Assembly: GCA_016795285.1 (NCBI GenBank)
Contig: JAEUIC010000038.1
Location: forward strand, 31,533-95,532
DNA: 64,000 nt
DNA from: Planctomycetota bacterium
GTDB lineage: Bacteria > Planctomycetota > B15-G4 > SIAN01
Direction: 5' to 3'
How positions within the stretch are numbered: position 1 is the stretch's first letter; the number at the start of each line of letters is the position of its first letter. The translations under genes were made by a program, and so were the position numbers. Positions 44,274 to 53,207 of this stretch are shown one piece after another. The notes under the pieces are model-generated. The model was given only the letters and a program-made list of their open reading frames with translations. It searched no databases and was not told the DNA's origin.

Positions 44274-44690
44274 TCAGCCGCCCCCGACGAGCCGCAGGAA
44301 CTGCTCCGGCGTGACCGCCACCTCGCCGAAGGCCGCGAGCAGCGCGCGGTCGGCAGTGAGGAGGGGCGCGCCGAGGCGCACCGCGACGTCGACGAACTCG
44401 CAGTCGTAGGCGGAGCAGCCGCTTTCGAGCGCGAGGTCGATGACGTGCAGCGGATCGGCGTCGCAGGTGCCCACCCCGAGCAGCTGCTCGGCATCGATCA
44501 GGCACTCGTCCGCCGCGGCGACCGAGAGCGCGCCGCGGCGCACCTGCTGCACCAACACGCTGCGCAGCTCGCTGCGCCAGAGCGCCGGGGCGTGCCACTC
44601 GTCGTCGAGCCGCGCCACCTCCTCGATCAGCGCCCCCTCCTCCGACGGGAGCAGCAGCTGCACGAGGACGCTCGTGTCGACCACGATCAC
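44274..44690 (-). CDS. vapC: PIN-domain ribonuclease toxin (VapC type)
   Basis: 138 residues from GTG 44690, whose bases overlap the antitoxin stop (GTGA). The PIN fold acidic residues are in place: Asp5 (MIVVDTSV), Glu41 (WRSELRSVL), Asp96 (SAYDCEFV) and Asp114 (LLTADRAL). They bind Mg2+ for RNA cleavage. VapC toxins cut tRNA or rRNA when released from their antitoxin. The spacing Ala-x-Asp-x-x-Leu at the C-terminal acidic site is typical. It is co-translated with the small upstream gene. Confidence 0.88.
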   Translation of the reverse strand: MIVVDTSVLVQLLLPSEEGALIEEVARLDDEWHAPALWRSELRSVLVQQVRRGALSVAAADECLIDAEQLLGVGTCDADPLHVIDLALESGCSAYDCEFVDVAVRLGAPLLTADRALLAAFGEVAVTPEQFLRLVGGG

Positions 44691-44929
44691 GGCCGCCCCG
44701 TCCGCTTGGCCGCGTCGATCTCGGCAGCCGTGAGCGGCGCCGCAGCCATGGCAGCGCGACGCGCCCGTACCCGCTCGAGGAAGTCGGCGAGGACGAACGG
44801 CTCACCGCGCGTCTGCGCCTCGAGGCAGGCGAGCACCTCCTGGTTGACGCTGCGACGGTGGGCGGCCGCCTGGCGGCGCAGGCGGTCGAGCAGTTCGGGG
44901 CTCATCCCCTTGATGGTGAGGGCGGGCAT
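44687..44929 (-). CDS. FitA/VapB-like ribbon-helix-helix antitoxin
   Basis: 80 residues. The N-terminal TIKGMSPELLDRLRRQA and RRSVNQEVLACLEA match the ribbon-helix-helix DNA-binding fold of FitA-type antitoxins. The C-terminal half (FLERVRARRAAMAA, TAAEIDAAKRTGRP) is the probable toxin-binding tail. GGAG lies upstream of ATG 44929. Antitoxins of this type repress their own operon through inverted repeats; one is present 16 bp before the start codon. Confidence 0.85.
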   Translation of the reverse strand: MPALTIKGMSPELLDRLRRQAAAHRRSVNQEVLACLEAQTRGEPFVLADFLERVRARRAAMAAAPLTAAEIDAAKRTGRP

Positions 44930-44944
44930 CGTTGGACTCCGTTT

Positions 44945-44963
44945 CGGTTCCACGATGGAACCG
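44945..44963. promoter_or_regulatory. Inverted-repeat operator of the toxin-antitoxin operon
   Basis: CGGTTCCA-CGA-TGGAACCG is a perfect 8-bp inverted repeat with a 3-bp spacer, ending 16 bp upstream of the antitoxin ATG. A third half-site-like GTGGAA follows at 44966. Its position and symmetry suit a ribbon-helix-helix dimer pair. Confidence 0.6.
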
Positions 44964-45179
44964 TTGTGGAATCTAGGCGGCCCATCGCCACGCGCAAGGC
45001 CAGTTCGGATTTCGAGCATCTCTCTTCTCCTGGGGTGAGTAGAGACGTCGCCTCCACCCGCCGGTGACAGGCGGCCGGCCGATCGGCCACCGGAACTTCG
45101 CCGCCGAGGGGCCGTATGCCCCCACTCGACAGCGACGGCGTGGGACGGCGACCGCAGGGAAGAAGAGGGAGCGAGTCCG

Positions 45180-47210
45180 ATGCAACGACGACGCATCGCG
45201 GCGAAGGCCGCGTGGCGCGGTGGGATCGTGGCCGCACTGGCCGCGGCTTCGATCGGGCCGGCCGCGCGCGCGCAGGAGGCCGGCGGGACTCCCGCCGCCG
45301 CCCCAGCGGACAGCGCCGCGGCGAGCCCGACGGCCAGCGCAGCGACATCGGCCGCGACGCCGGTCACCGCGTGGCACGACGCCGCCGCGCTGGCGCGCTC
45401 GCTCGAGGAGCTCTCCGCCGGCCATCGCGAGCTCGCGCGCGTCACCACCTACGGCAAGTCGCGCGCGGGTCGCCCGCTCTGGTGCGTCGAGCTCGGGATG
45501 ATCGACCATCCGCAGCGCGATCGGCTGCCGGCGCTGCTGGTCGTCGCCGGCCTCGACGGCCACCACTTGGTCGGCACCGAGGTGGTGCTCGACCACCTGC
45601 GCCGCCTGCTCGCCGGCTACGGCAACGACGCGGCGATCACGAAGCTCCTCGACGAGCACCTCGTCTACCTGCTGCCGCGCGCCAACCCCGACGGCGCCGA
45701 GGCCGCCTTCGCCGCGGTGAAGCGCGAGCTGCGCGGCAACCTCCACCCGACCGACGAGGATCGCGATGGCGCGCTCGACGAGGATGCGCCCGAGGACCTG
45801 AACGGCGACGGCTTCATCACGCAGATGCGCTGGCGGGATCCGGCCGGCACGCTGATCGAGGATCCGGCCGATGCACGGCTCCTGCGCCCCGCCGATCCGC
45901 TGAAGGGCGAGCGCGGCCTCTGGAAGGTCGGCGTCGAGGGGATCGATCGCGACGGCGACGGCGAGTGCGGCGAGGATGGCCTCGGCGACGTCGTGCCGAA
46001 CCGCAACTTCCCGCAGCGCTGGCAGGAGTTCGATCCCGCCGCCGGCCGCGTCCCGATGGACGAGCCGGAGAGCCTCGCGCTCGGCCAGTTCCTCTTCGAG
46101 CGGCCGGCCATCGCGCTGGCGATCGTCTACGGCGTGCACGACAACCTCGCGGTCGACGCGAAGGGCGACGGCGGCGGCGAGGCCCCGAGCGGCGGCCCGG
46201 GCGGCGGCGGCGGCGGTGGCTTCCGCGGCAATCGGACCATGCCGAGCGGCCTCTTGCGCGACGACCTCGCCTTCCACGCTGAACTCGCCACGCGCTACCG
46301 CGCCACCACCGGCGTCACCAGCAAGCCGCTCCTCGAGGCGGACGACGGCGCATTCGTGCCGTTCTGCTACTTCCAGTTCAGCGTGCCGACGCTCGCGATC
46401 CATCTCTGGTCGCCGCCGCTCGACGTGAAGGCGCCGGAAGCGGCGAAGACGGAGGCCGCGAAGCCGGACGGCGGCAAGCCCGACGGCAGCAAGCCCGACG
46501 GCAGCAAGCCCGACGGCAGCAAGCCCGAGGTGGCGAAGGCGGAGGGCGGCGACGCTCCTGCTGGCGGAGCGGCCGAAGCGGGCGGGCCCCCCGGCGGCGG
46601 GCGGCGCGGCCGCGGCGGCGGCGGGCCGGGAAGCGGTGGCCCCGGCGGCGGCGCGGGCGGCGGCGCCAAGAGCGACGGCGACGAGCTGAAGCAGCTGCTC
46701 TGGAACGACCACGCGATGGGCGGCAGCGCCTTCGTGCCGTGGAGCAAGGTGCGCCACCCGACGCTCGGCGAGGTCGAGGTCGGCGGCTTCAAGCCCTACG
46801 TGCGCAGCAATCCGCCGCTCGCCGAAGTGGGCGAGCTGGCGCGCAAGCACAGCGACCACCTCGTGGCGCTCGGCGGCCTCTTCGCGCAGCTGCGCGTCGC
46901 CGACGTCAAGGTCGAGAACCTCGGCGGCGATCTCTTCCGCGTGACCGCGACGATCGTGAACGACGGCTGGCTGCCGACGGTGACCAGCATGGGCGAGCGC
47001 AACCGCCGCCCGCGCCCCGCGCGCCTCGATCTCGACCTCGGCGGCGCGAAGCTCCTGCAAGGCCAGGCGCGCGCCACGTGGCAGCGCATCGAGGGGTACG
47101 GTCGCCGCGAGGTGAAGTGGCTGCTGCAAGCGGAAGCGGGCACCGAGGTGCAGTTGCGCCTCTGGTCGGAGAAGGCGGGCGACGACGAACGCGTCGTCGA
47201 GCTGAAGTGA
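45180..47210 (+). CDS. M14 carboxypeptidase-like protein with altered metal and catalytic residues
   Basis: 676 residues with a signal peptide ending at ARAQ. The M14 fold is recognisable: YGKSRAGRPLWCVELG, LPRANPDGAE, calcium-type DxNGDGF and DRDGDGE insertions, the substrate-binding NRNFP block and the VYGVHDN third-ligand region. The first zinc motif, normally HGNE, is Asp126-Gly-His-His129, and the catalytic Glu position (ELW in the next gene) is His408 in AIHLW. The protein is therefore probably not a standard zinc carboxypeptidase. About residues 420-510 are a low-complexity insert of KPDGS repeats and Gly-rich runs. It lies 98 bp upstream of an intact paralogue. Confidence 0.78.
   Translation: MQRRRIAAKAAWRGGIVAALAAASIGPAARAQEAGGTPAAAPADSAAASPTASAATSAATPVTAWHDAAALARSLEELSAGHRELARVTTYGKSRAGRPLWCVELGMIDHPQRDRLPALLVVAGLDGHHLVGTEVVLDHLRRLLAGYGNDAAITKLLDEHLVYLLPRANPDGAEAAFAAVKRELRGNLHPTDEDRDGALDEDAPEDLNGDGFITQMRWRDPAGTLIEDPADARLLRPADPLKGERGLWKVGVEGIDRDGDGECGEDGLGDVVPNRNFPQRWQEFDPAAGRVPMDEPESLALGQFLFERPAIALAIVYGVHDNLAVDAKGDGGGEAPSGGPGGGGGGGFRGNRTMPSGLLRDDLAFHAELATRYRATTGVTSKPLLEADDGAFVPFCYFQFSVPTLAIHLWSPPLDVKAPEAAKTEAAKPDGGKPDGSKPDGSKPDGSKPEVAKAEGGDAPAGGAAEAGGPPGGGRRGRGGGGPGSGGPGGGAGGGAKSDGDELKQLLWNDHAMGGSAFVPWSKVRHPTLGEVEVGGFKPYVRSNPPLAEVGELARKHSDHLVALGGLFAQLRVADVKVENLGGDLFRVTATIVNDGWLPTVTSMGERNRRPRPARLDLDLGGAKLLQGQARATWQRIEGYGRREVKWLLQAEAGTEVQLRLWSEKAGDDERVVELK
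46461..46529 (+). repeat. 15-bp tandem repeat encoding KPDGS
   Basis: Four copies and a partial copy of a 15-bp unit (AAGCCCGACGGCAGC, first copy diverged) inside the M14-like gene, adding KPDG[G/S] repeats to its low-complexity insert. Confidence 0.85.
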
Positions 47211-47308
47211 GCGCCGCCATGCACGCGCCGCGCCGCTCCGCCGTTTCGACGCCGTCGTTCCCCGCGCCCCGTTCGCCCCGTTCGTCCCGCCCGACTCGGA
47301 GCCGCGCC

Positions 47309-49051
47309 ATGCCGATCGCTCGCCTCGCCCGCCCGTTCGCGGCGCTCGCCTTGGCGCTGCTCCCTTGCGCGGCGCCGGCGGGCGCGCAGACGCCGTCGAC
47401 CTACGACGTCGAGATCGCCTGGAACCGCTTCTACGACTACGGCGAGATCGTCGAGCTCTGCCGCAAGCTCGAGAAGCGGTGGCCCGAGTTCGTGAAGCTC
47501 GAGTTCATCGGCAAGAGCGTCGAGGGACGCGAGCTGCCGCTGCTGACCGTGCAGAACGAGAAGAGCGGACCGGCGGCGCGCAAGAGCGCGATGTGGATCG
47601 ACGGCAACATCCACGGCAACGAGGTGCAGGGCAGCGAGGCGGCGCTCTACGCGGCCTGGTACCTGCTCGAGCGCTACGGCGAGGTGGAGCAGGCGACGCG
47701 GCTGCTCGACGAGCGCGTCTTCTACGTCTGCCCGATGGTGAACCCCGACGGCCGCGCCCACTGGTTCGCGGCGGCCAACGACTCGTCGAGCTCGCGCAGC
47801 GGCACGCGCCCCACCGACAACGACGGCGACGGGCTCTTCGACGAGGATCCCGCCGACGATCTCGACGGCGACGGCTCGATCGAATCGATGCGCAAGTACG
47901 TGCCCGGCGAGGGCGACTGGCGCCTCGACCCCGACGATCCGCGCGTGCTGATCCGCCCGCCGCCGGGCGTGAAGGGCGACTGGATCCTGCTCGGCGAGGA
48001 GGGGATCGACAACGACGGCGACGGCCGCGTGAACGAGGACGACAAGGGCGGTTACGACATGAACCGCAACTGGCCCTCGAGCTGGATGCCGAACTTCGTG
48101 CAGTTCGGCGCCGGCGAGTGGCCGCTCTGCTTCCCCGAGTGCCGCGCGATCGCCGACTTCATCCTCGCGCACCCCCACATCGCCGGCGTGCAGTCGTTCC
48201 ACAACGCGGGCGGGATGCTGCTGCGCGGACCGGGCGCCGAGGCGTATGGCGAGTACCCGCGCGGCGACGTCGCGGCCTACGACGAGATCGGCAAGGACGG
48301 CGAGCGGATGCTGCCGTTCTACAAGTACATGGTGATCTGGAAGGACCTCTACACGGTCTGGGGCGGCTTCGTGAACTGGACCTACGAGGGGCTCGGGATC
48401 TTCAGCTTCACCAACGAGCTGTGGAACCAGGGGCAGTACTACCAGAAGGCCGAGAGCGCGCCGGCGGGCGACGCGGGCGAGCGCTTCTTCAACGACAAGC
48501 TGCTGCTCGGCGACGGCTTCTCGCCGTGGCAGAAGGCGAAGCACCCGCTCTACGGCGACATCGAGATCGGCGGCGACAAGAAGATGACCGGCCGCGTCCC
48601 GCCGAGCTTCATGATCGAGGAGATGCTGCACCGCAACGCGGCGTTCTGCTGGTACCACGCCGACTCGATGCCGAAGGTCGAGTTGAGGAGCGCCAAGGCG
48701 ACGAAGCTCGGCGGCGACGCCTACGCGGTCGAGGTCGTGATCGGCAACCCGCGCGTGCTGCCGACCCGCAGCGCGCTCGCGGCGCAGAAGAAGATGGGGC
48801 GCCCCGACCTGCTGAACGTGAGCGGCGACGACGTGACCGTCGTCTCGGCCGCCTACGCCACCGACCGCTTCCGCCCCGAACGCGACGCGGCGATCGACGA
48901 CAAGACGCCCGGGCAGCTGCGCCTCGAGCAAGGCGTGCCCGGCCGCGGCGAGTTGAAGGTGCGCTTCATCGTGCGCGGCCGCGGCTTCGCGAAGGTGAGC
49001 TACGACGCGGAGAAGGGCGGCTACGCGGAGGCGACCGTGAAGCTCGAGTGA
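47309..49051 (+). CDS. M14 zinc carboxypeptidase, exported
   Basis: 580 residues from ATG 47309 (GGAG 8-11 nt upstream), with a signal peptide ending near PAGAQ. The M14 metal and active-site set is intact: His102-Gly-Asn-Glu105 in GNIHGNEVQG, the MNRNWP substrate block, VQSFHNAGG for the third zinc ligand, and Glu370 in FSFTNELW as general base. Calcium-type loops DNDGDGLFDED, DLDGDGS and DNDGDGRVNED interrupt the domain. The last ~140 residues form an Ig-like beta domain shared with the upstream paralogue. It would remove C-terminal residues from extracellular peptides, and it probably shares a transcript with the altered paralogue upstream. Confidence 0.88.
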   Translation: MPIARLARPFAALALALLPCAAPAGAQTPSTYDVEIAWNRFYDYGEIVELCRKLEKRWPEFVKLEFIGKSVEGRELPLLTVQNEKSGPAARKSAMWIDGNIHGNEVQGSEAALYAAWYLLERYGEVEQATRLLDERVFYVCPMVNPDGRAHWFAAANDSSSSRSGTRPTDNDGDGLFDEDPADDLDGDGSIESMRKYVPGEGDWRLDPDDPRVLIRPPPGVKGDWILLGEEGIDNDGDGRVNEDDKGGYDMNRNWPSSWMPNFVQFGAGEWPLCFPECRAIADFILAHPHIAGVQSFHNAGGMLLRGPGAEAYGEYPRGDVAAYDEIGKDGERMLPFYKYMVIWKDLYTVWGGFVNWTYEGLGIFSFTNELWNQGQYYQKAESAPAGDAGERFFNDKLLLGDGFSPWQKAKHPLYGDIEIGGDKKMTGRVPPSFMIEEMLHRNAAFCWYHADSMPKVELRSAKATKLGGDAYAVEVVIGNPRVLPTRSALAAQKKMGRPDLLNVSGDDVTVVSAAYATDRFRPERDAAIDDKTPGQLRLEQGVPGRGELKVRFIVRGRGFAKVSYDAEKGGYAEATVKLE

Positions 49052-49148
49052 CGGCAGCGCGGTCGGAGCAGGAAGCGAGGCGTTGCCGGTCGCGGCGCGG
49101 CTTCGCGCAGACGCTCCGGCCGACCTCCAAGGGAAGAAGGAGTCGACG

Positions 49149-51959
49149 ATGTCCTGCCCGCGTCGTCCGTCTCGTGTCGTTCACCGCGACGCTGCTCGCG
49201 CCGCGCTCCCGCTCGCGCTCGCGACGCTCCTCGCCGGCCGCGCCGCCGCGCAGCAGGAGGCGTGGCGGATCGATGGGGTGCAGTCGCTCTCCCATCTCGG
49301 CGCCGCGCTCTGCTGGCTGCCCGACGCGGACGGCGATGGCATCGCGGAGCTCGTCGCCGGAGTTCCCGCGGAGCTCGGCGCGAGCGGTTCGATCCGCGGG
49401 CTCTCCGGAGCGACCTTCGCGGAGCTGTTCGAGTGGACGGCGCCCTCGGGCGATCCCGACTTCGGCCGGGCGCTCGTCGCCGTCGACGATCAGGACGGCG
49501 ACGGCCGCGAGGACCTCTGGGTCGGTAGTGCGGGCCGCGCCGAACTCGTGTCGAGCGCGACCGGTGCGAAGCTGCACGAGGTCCACCGCTCCTACTCGGC
49601 GAGCTTCGGCAGCGCCCTCTTCGCCGCGGACGATGTCGATGGCGACGGCCGGCAGGAGGTGGTGGTTGGCGCGCCCGAGGAGACGCTCGTCGTCGCGGGC
49701 GGCATCGCCCGCCTCTTCTCGAGCAAGAACGGCGCGCTGCTGCTGCGCCTCGTCGGCAGCTCCGAAGGGGCCGAGCTCGGCGGCCGCGGCCGCGTGGCGC
49801 TGGTCGACGACGTCGACGGCGACGGCTGCGGCGACCTCGCGCTGCTCGATCGCGAGGACGTCGGCGGCTGGCTCGCCGATGTCGTGCGACTCGTCTCGAG
49901 TCGCAGCGGCAACGAGCTGCAGGTGGTCCGCTTCGATCGCCCCGACGATCGCGCGTGGGTCATCAACACGCTCGCCGCGACCGGCGACCTCGACGGCGAT
50001 GGCGAACGCGACGTCGTGCTCGGGGTGAAGTCGCGCGGAGCCGCCCGCGCTTCCGTCCGCGCGCTCTCGCTACGGACCGGTGTCGTGCGGTGGAGCGCGC
50101 CGTTCAGCCCGAGCCTCACGGAGGTCGTCGTCAGCGGCAGCGCGGGCGACTTCGATGGCGATGGGATCGACGAGATCGCCGTCGTCTGCTACGCGGGACT
50201 GCCCGGGTTCGAACGATGGAGCCCGCACTGGACACCCACCGAGCAGACCTCGGGGGTACCGCAGCGGCCGTATCTCCCCCAACCGAGCCGCCTCGAACTC
50301 GCGCTGATTCGAGCGAGCGATGGCCAGCGACTGCACGGCATGGGACTGGACCTCCCCTATCGCGAAGCGGCCATCCCGACGTTCCTGGCGGGCGGCGATC
50401 TCGACGGTGACGCGCGCGCGGACGTCGTGGTCGCCGACCCTGCTCGCGAGGCGGCCTACACGATCGCGGGCGCCGTCACCGGGCGCCGCTGGACCGACGG
50501 CGCGCCGATCCTGCAAGCGGTCGGGGAGGCGAAGGAGTGGATGATGGACGGGGCGATCGCCGTCCTCGGCGACCACGACGGAGATGGGCGGCGCGAAGTC
50601 GTCACCTCGTACTTCGGCGCGAATGGGGAGTACGCCGGATCGCAGCAGCCGTTGCGGCTCTTCGCCGGCAGGAGCGGCCGCCGGGTCGGCGGACTCACCG
50701 CCTGGAACTATCCCATCACGGCGCTCGCCGCAGTACCCGACCTCGACGGCGACGGAAGGGACGACCTCGCGCTCACCGTCACCCCTGGCGCCCACCCATG
50801 GGTCGAGGTGCGTTCCACCGCGACGAGCGCCAAGCTCGTCAGCTACTACCACGGGAACGATTGGTCGACCTTCGGCGCCGCCCTCGCGGTTGGAGTGCAG
50901 CCGGCGAGCGGCGCCGTTCAGATCGCGATCTCGGAGACGATCTCGGGCCCTCCTCCCTACGGAATCGACGAATCGGGTCGGGTCGTGGTGGTCGATGTCG
51001 CGACGGGCGCGCTGCTCTTCGAGGTCCGCGGGGTCCGCAAGTTCGAGCAGCTCGGCAGCGCCGTCGCCTACGTCGGCGATGTCGACGGCGACGGCGTGGG
51101 CGACTGGGCGACGGGAGCCCAGTACAACAGCCGCATCGCGCCGCAAGCCGGACGCGTCGCGCTGATCAGCGGCGTCGCCGGCGCCCTGCTCGCCGAGCAG
51201 TACGGCAGCGCCGCTTCGGAGGAGTTCGGCTCCGCGATCGCGGCGCTCGGCGACGTCGACGGCGACGGCGTCCCCGACTTCGCCGCGACCGCGCTCGGTG
51301 CCGGAGCGCAGAGCGGTGTCGTACGGGCCTACTCGAGCGCGACGCTCACGTTGCTCTTCGCCACGCCGGGATCGGCGCCAGGCGATCGCTTCGGGCAGTC
51401 GCTGATCGCCATGGGCGACCTCGACGGTGACGGTCGCGGCGACTGGGCCGCGATCGGCTCGCTGCCGCCCCGCATCGAGGTGCGCTCCGGTTTCGACGGC
51501 GCACTGCTGGCCCGATTCGCCAGCGATGCGACCCGGACGCCACGCCGCATCACCACCACCGCCGCCTGGCAGTCGGGCTCGCCAAGCGGCGACGCGCTCC
51601 GCGACCTATTCGTGTCGGACGACCAGGCGTTGGGAGGCCTCGGCAGCGCCTGGCTCATCGTCCTCGACGACCTGCTGCTGCAGATCGAGCCCGCGAGTCC
51701 GAAACCGAACGACACCGTCTTCGCCTACCTCCGCGGTGCGCCGAGCGGCAACGCGGCGCTGCTCGAGCTGGTGGCCATCGACGGCGTGCCCGTCTCCGTC
51801 ACGCTCGACGCCGGCGTCTTCGATGCCGAGCGCGAGTGGTTCACGTGCGGCGCGGTGCCGCCCGGCCTCTCCGGCACCACGTGGACCTTGCGCGGCCACG
51901 CGACCGGCTGGAGCGGCGGCTTGGTGCAGAGCCTCGATCAGGAGCTGACGTTCGAGTGA
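49149..51959 (+). CDS. Exported FG-GAP / integrin-alpha-like propeller protein
   Basis: 936 residues. AAGGAG precedes ATG 49149, and a signal peptide runs to GRAAAQQ. The body contains about twelve DxDGDGxxD-type calcium motifs in FG-GAP/VCBS repeats, for example DADGDGIAE, DVDGDGRQE, DLDGDGERD and DVDGDGVPD. That implies one or two beta-propellers stabilised by calcium. The final ~100 residues are an Ig-like domain ending DQELTFE. Such proteins are typical extracellular, possibly adhesive, products in planctomycetes. The stop codon overlaps the start of the next gene. Confidence 0.85.
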   Translation: MSCPRRPSRVVHRDAARAALPLALATLLAGRAAAQQEAWRIDGVQSLSHLGAALCWLPDADGDGIAELVAGVPAELGASGSIRGLSGATFAELFEWTAPSGDPDFGRALVAVDDQDGDGREDLWVGSAGRAELVSSATGAKLHEVHRSYSASFGSALFAADDVDGDGRQEVVVGAPEETLVVAGGIARLFSSKNGALLLRLVGSSEGAELGGRGRVALVDDVDGDGCGDLALLDREDVGGWLADVVRLVSSRSGNELQVVRFDRPDDRAWVINTLAATGDLDGDGERDVVLGVKSRGAARASVRALSLRTGVVRWSAPFSPSLTEVVVSGSAGDFDGDGIDEIAVVCYAGLPGFERWSPHWTPTEQTSGVPQRPYLPQPSRLELALIRASDGQRLHGMGLDLPYREAAIPTFLAGGDLDGDARADVVVADPAREAAYTIAGAVTGRRWTDGAPILQAVGEAKEWMMDGAIAVLGDHDGDGRREVVTSYFGANGEYAGSQQPLRLFAGRSGRRVGGLTAWNYPITALAAVPDLDGDGRDDLALTVTPGAHPWVEVRSTATSAKLVSYYHGNDWSTFGAALAVGVQPASGAVQIAISETISGPPPYGIDESGRVVVVDVATGALLFEVRGVRKFEQLGSAVAYVGDVDGDGVGDWATGAQYNSRIAPQAGRVALISGVAGALLAEQYGSAASEEFGSAIAALGDVDGDGVPDFAATALGAGAQSGVVRAYSSATLTLLFATPGSAPGDRFGQSLIAMGDLDGDGRGDWAAIGSLPPRIEVRSGFDGALLARFASDATRTPRRITTTAAWQSGSPSGDALRDLFVSDDQALGGLGSAWLIVLDDLLLQIEPASPKPNDTVFAYLRGAPSGNAALLELVAIDGVPVSVTLDAGVFDAEREWFTCGAVPPGLSGTTWTLRGHATGWSGGLVQSLDQELTFE

Positions 51960-52594
51960 AGCCGCGACGCGAATCGAGGGCGCCCGTGCCCCATGCGCGA
52001 CGATCGGCAGCGCTGGCGCTCGCGCTCGGCAGCGTGCTCGCCACCGCTGGTTGCACCACCGTCGTCGCGCCGCCACCTGCGCAGCTCGTCGAGCCGTGCG
52101 AAGTGATCTTGCTGCGCGGCGCCGCCCATCTGGCGCTGGTGCTGCCCGACGGGCAGGGCGGCGCGGTGCGCTACGGCTTCGGCGATCGCGCCTACATGAG
52201 CGACTTCTCGTGGACGCAGTACCCGTGGGCGGCGCTGCTGGCGCTGATCGGCCCGTTCGGCGAGTGGACGCCGGGCGCGCTCGAGCGGATCGACGGGCCG
52301 GGCGAGAGCGTCGCGCAGCTCGCGCAGAAGAGCACGCTCGAGGCGCAGCGCTTCGTCGTCGAGCGCGCCAGGGCGGTGGCGCTGGCGGAGCGACTGGCCG
52401 GCAAGTGTGGCGCGCCGCTCGCGGAGTGCTGGTGGCTCCGCGCGACCGACGATCGCTACAGCCTCTGGTGGGACAACTGCCAGAGCGCGGTGGCGGGCTG
52501 GTGCCGCGAGCTCGGCTGCGAGGTCTCGCCGTGGCGCCTCGCGCCGCGCTGGGCGTCGTTCGAGGTCGCGCTGCCGGAGGACGCCGCGCGTTGA
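51956..52594 (+). CDS. Small lipoprotein of unknown function
   Basis: 212 residues. GTG 51956 overlaps the preceding stop (GTGA), implying translational coupling. An Arg-rich n-region and hydrophobic core lead to lipobox ATAGC near residue 32. The mature part has AAHLALVLPDG, RYGFGDRAYMSDFSWTQYPW and CWWLRATDDRYSLWWDNCQSAVAGW. The spaced Cys and the His/Asp/Tyr pattern faintly recall DUF2459 (TIGR02117) or LRAT/NlpC-like lipoproteins, in which WDNCQ-type segments hold the active Cys or Asn. That link is tentative. No named family is claimed. Confidence 0.65.
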   Translation: MKPRRESRAPVPHARRSAALALALGSVLATAGCTTVVAPPPAQLVEPCEVILLRGAAHLALVLPDGQGGAVRYGFGDRAYMSDFSWTQYPWAALLALIGPFGEWTPGALERIDGPGESVAQLAQKSTLEAQRFVVERARAVALAERLAGKCGAPLAECWWLRATDDRYSLWWDNCQSAVAGWCRELGCEVSPWRLAPRWASFEVALPEDAAR

Positions 52595-52843
52595 CGTCGC
52601 GAGCGGCGCAGCGCTCGCTCGCGGACTCGATCGATCGCCGCGCGCCGATCGGGAAGGCGATTCGCGGCGGCGCCGCGCGGCTGGCTGCGTAGCCGGCTTC
52701 GCGGTGCGCCCCGCTCCCGCGGGGCCACGCGCGGCCCCGCGCTTGCCATGCCCCTCCACGACGCGCACCTGCCGCGTAGCGACGCCGGCAACGACGCCGG
52801 CGACGACACCGGCAACGGGGTGCGGGGAGAGCGGAGCAGCGCG

Positions 52844-53143
52844 ATGCACTACGGAGCGGCAAGCAAGCGAAGTCAAGGGGCCGGAGCGTGGGCGCGCCAT
52901 CTCTTGCTGTCCACCGTCGCGCTCACCGGCAGCGGTTGCGTCACCAGCTCGATGTGGGAGGAGTGGCCCGACCACCATTCGAACGGGCGCCTCGACTGGG
53001 ACGACGGTGGCACGGTGGCGGCGATCGCGCTGACACCGGTCACCGTCGCGGTCGACGCCGCGCTGATCGTCAGCGTCGTCTGGTTGATCGTCGCCGACGC
53101 GAGCTGCGGCTGCGGGGACGGCTTCGAGATCGACTTCGACTGA
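52844..53143 (+). CDS. Small putative lipoprotein or membrane protein
   Basis: 99 residues from ATG 52844 (GGAG upstream). The open frame extends back to 52748 but that part looks non-coding. Hydrophobic segment ARHLLLSTVALTGSGC could be a lipoprotein signal with an imperfect lipobox. A second hydrophobic stretch follows (about residues 58-80, TVAAIALTPVTVAVDAALIVSV split at residue 68). The C-terminus has SCGCGDGFEIDFD. It loosely resembles YceK-type small lipoproteins in layout, but no family is assigned. Confidence 0.5.
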   Translation: MHYGAASKRSQGAGAWARHLLLSTVALTGSGCVTSSMWEEWPDHHSNGRLDWDDGGTVAAIALTPVTVAVDAALIVSVVWLIVADASCGCGDGFEIDFD

Positions 53144-53171
53144 TGGCACGCCCGCGCCGCGCGCCGACCGC

Positions 53172-53199
53172 TTGCGCGCGCGCCGGAGCGCCCTAGAAA
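53172..53199 (+). promoter_or_regulatory. Possible promoter giving a leaderless message
   Basis: TTGCGC and TAGAAA are separated by 16 bp and end 8 bp before ATG 53208. Transcription would begin at or next to the start codon; no ribosome site is seen. Confidence 0.35.
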
Positions 53200-53207
53200 C
53201 GCGCCCC

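Noticed and set aside
46461..46529. 15-bp direct repeats as a CRISPR remnant
   Set aside because: Units are contiguous without spacers and in frame, coding KPDGS.
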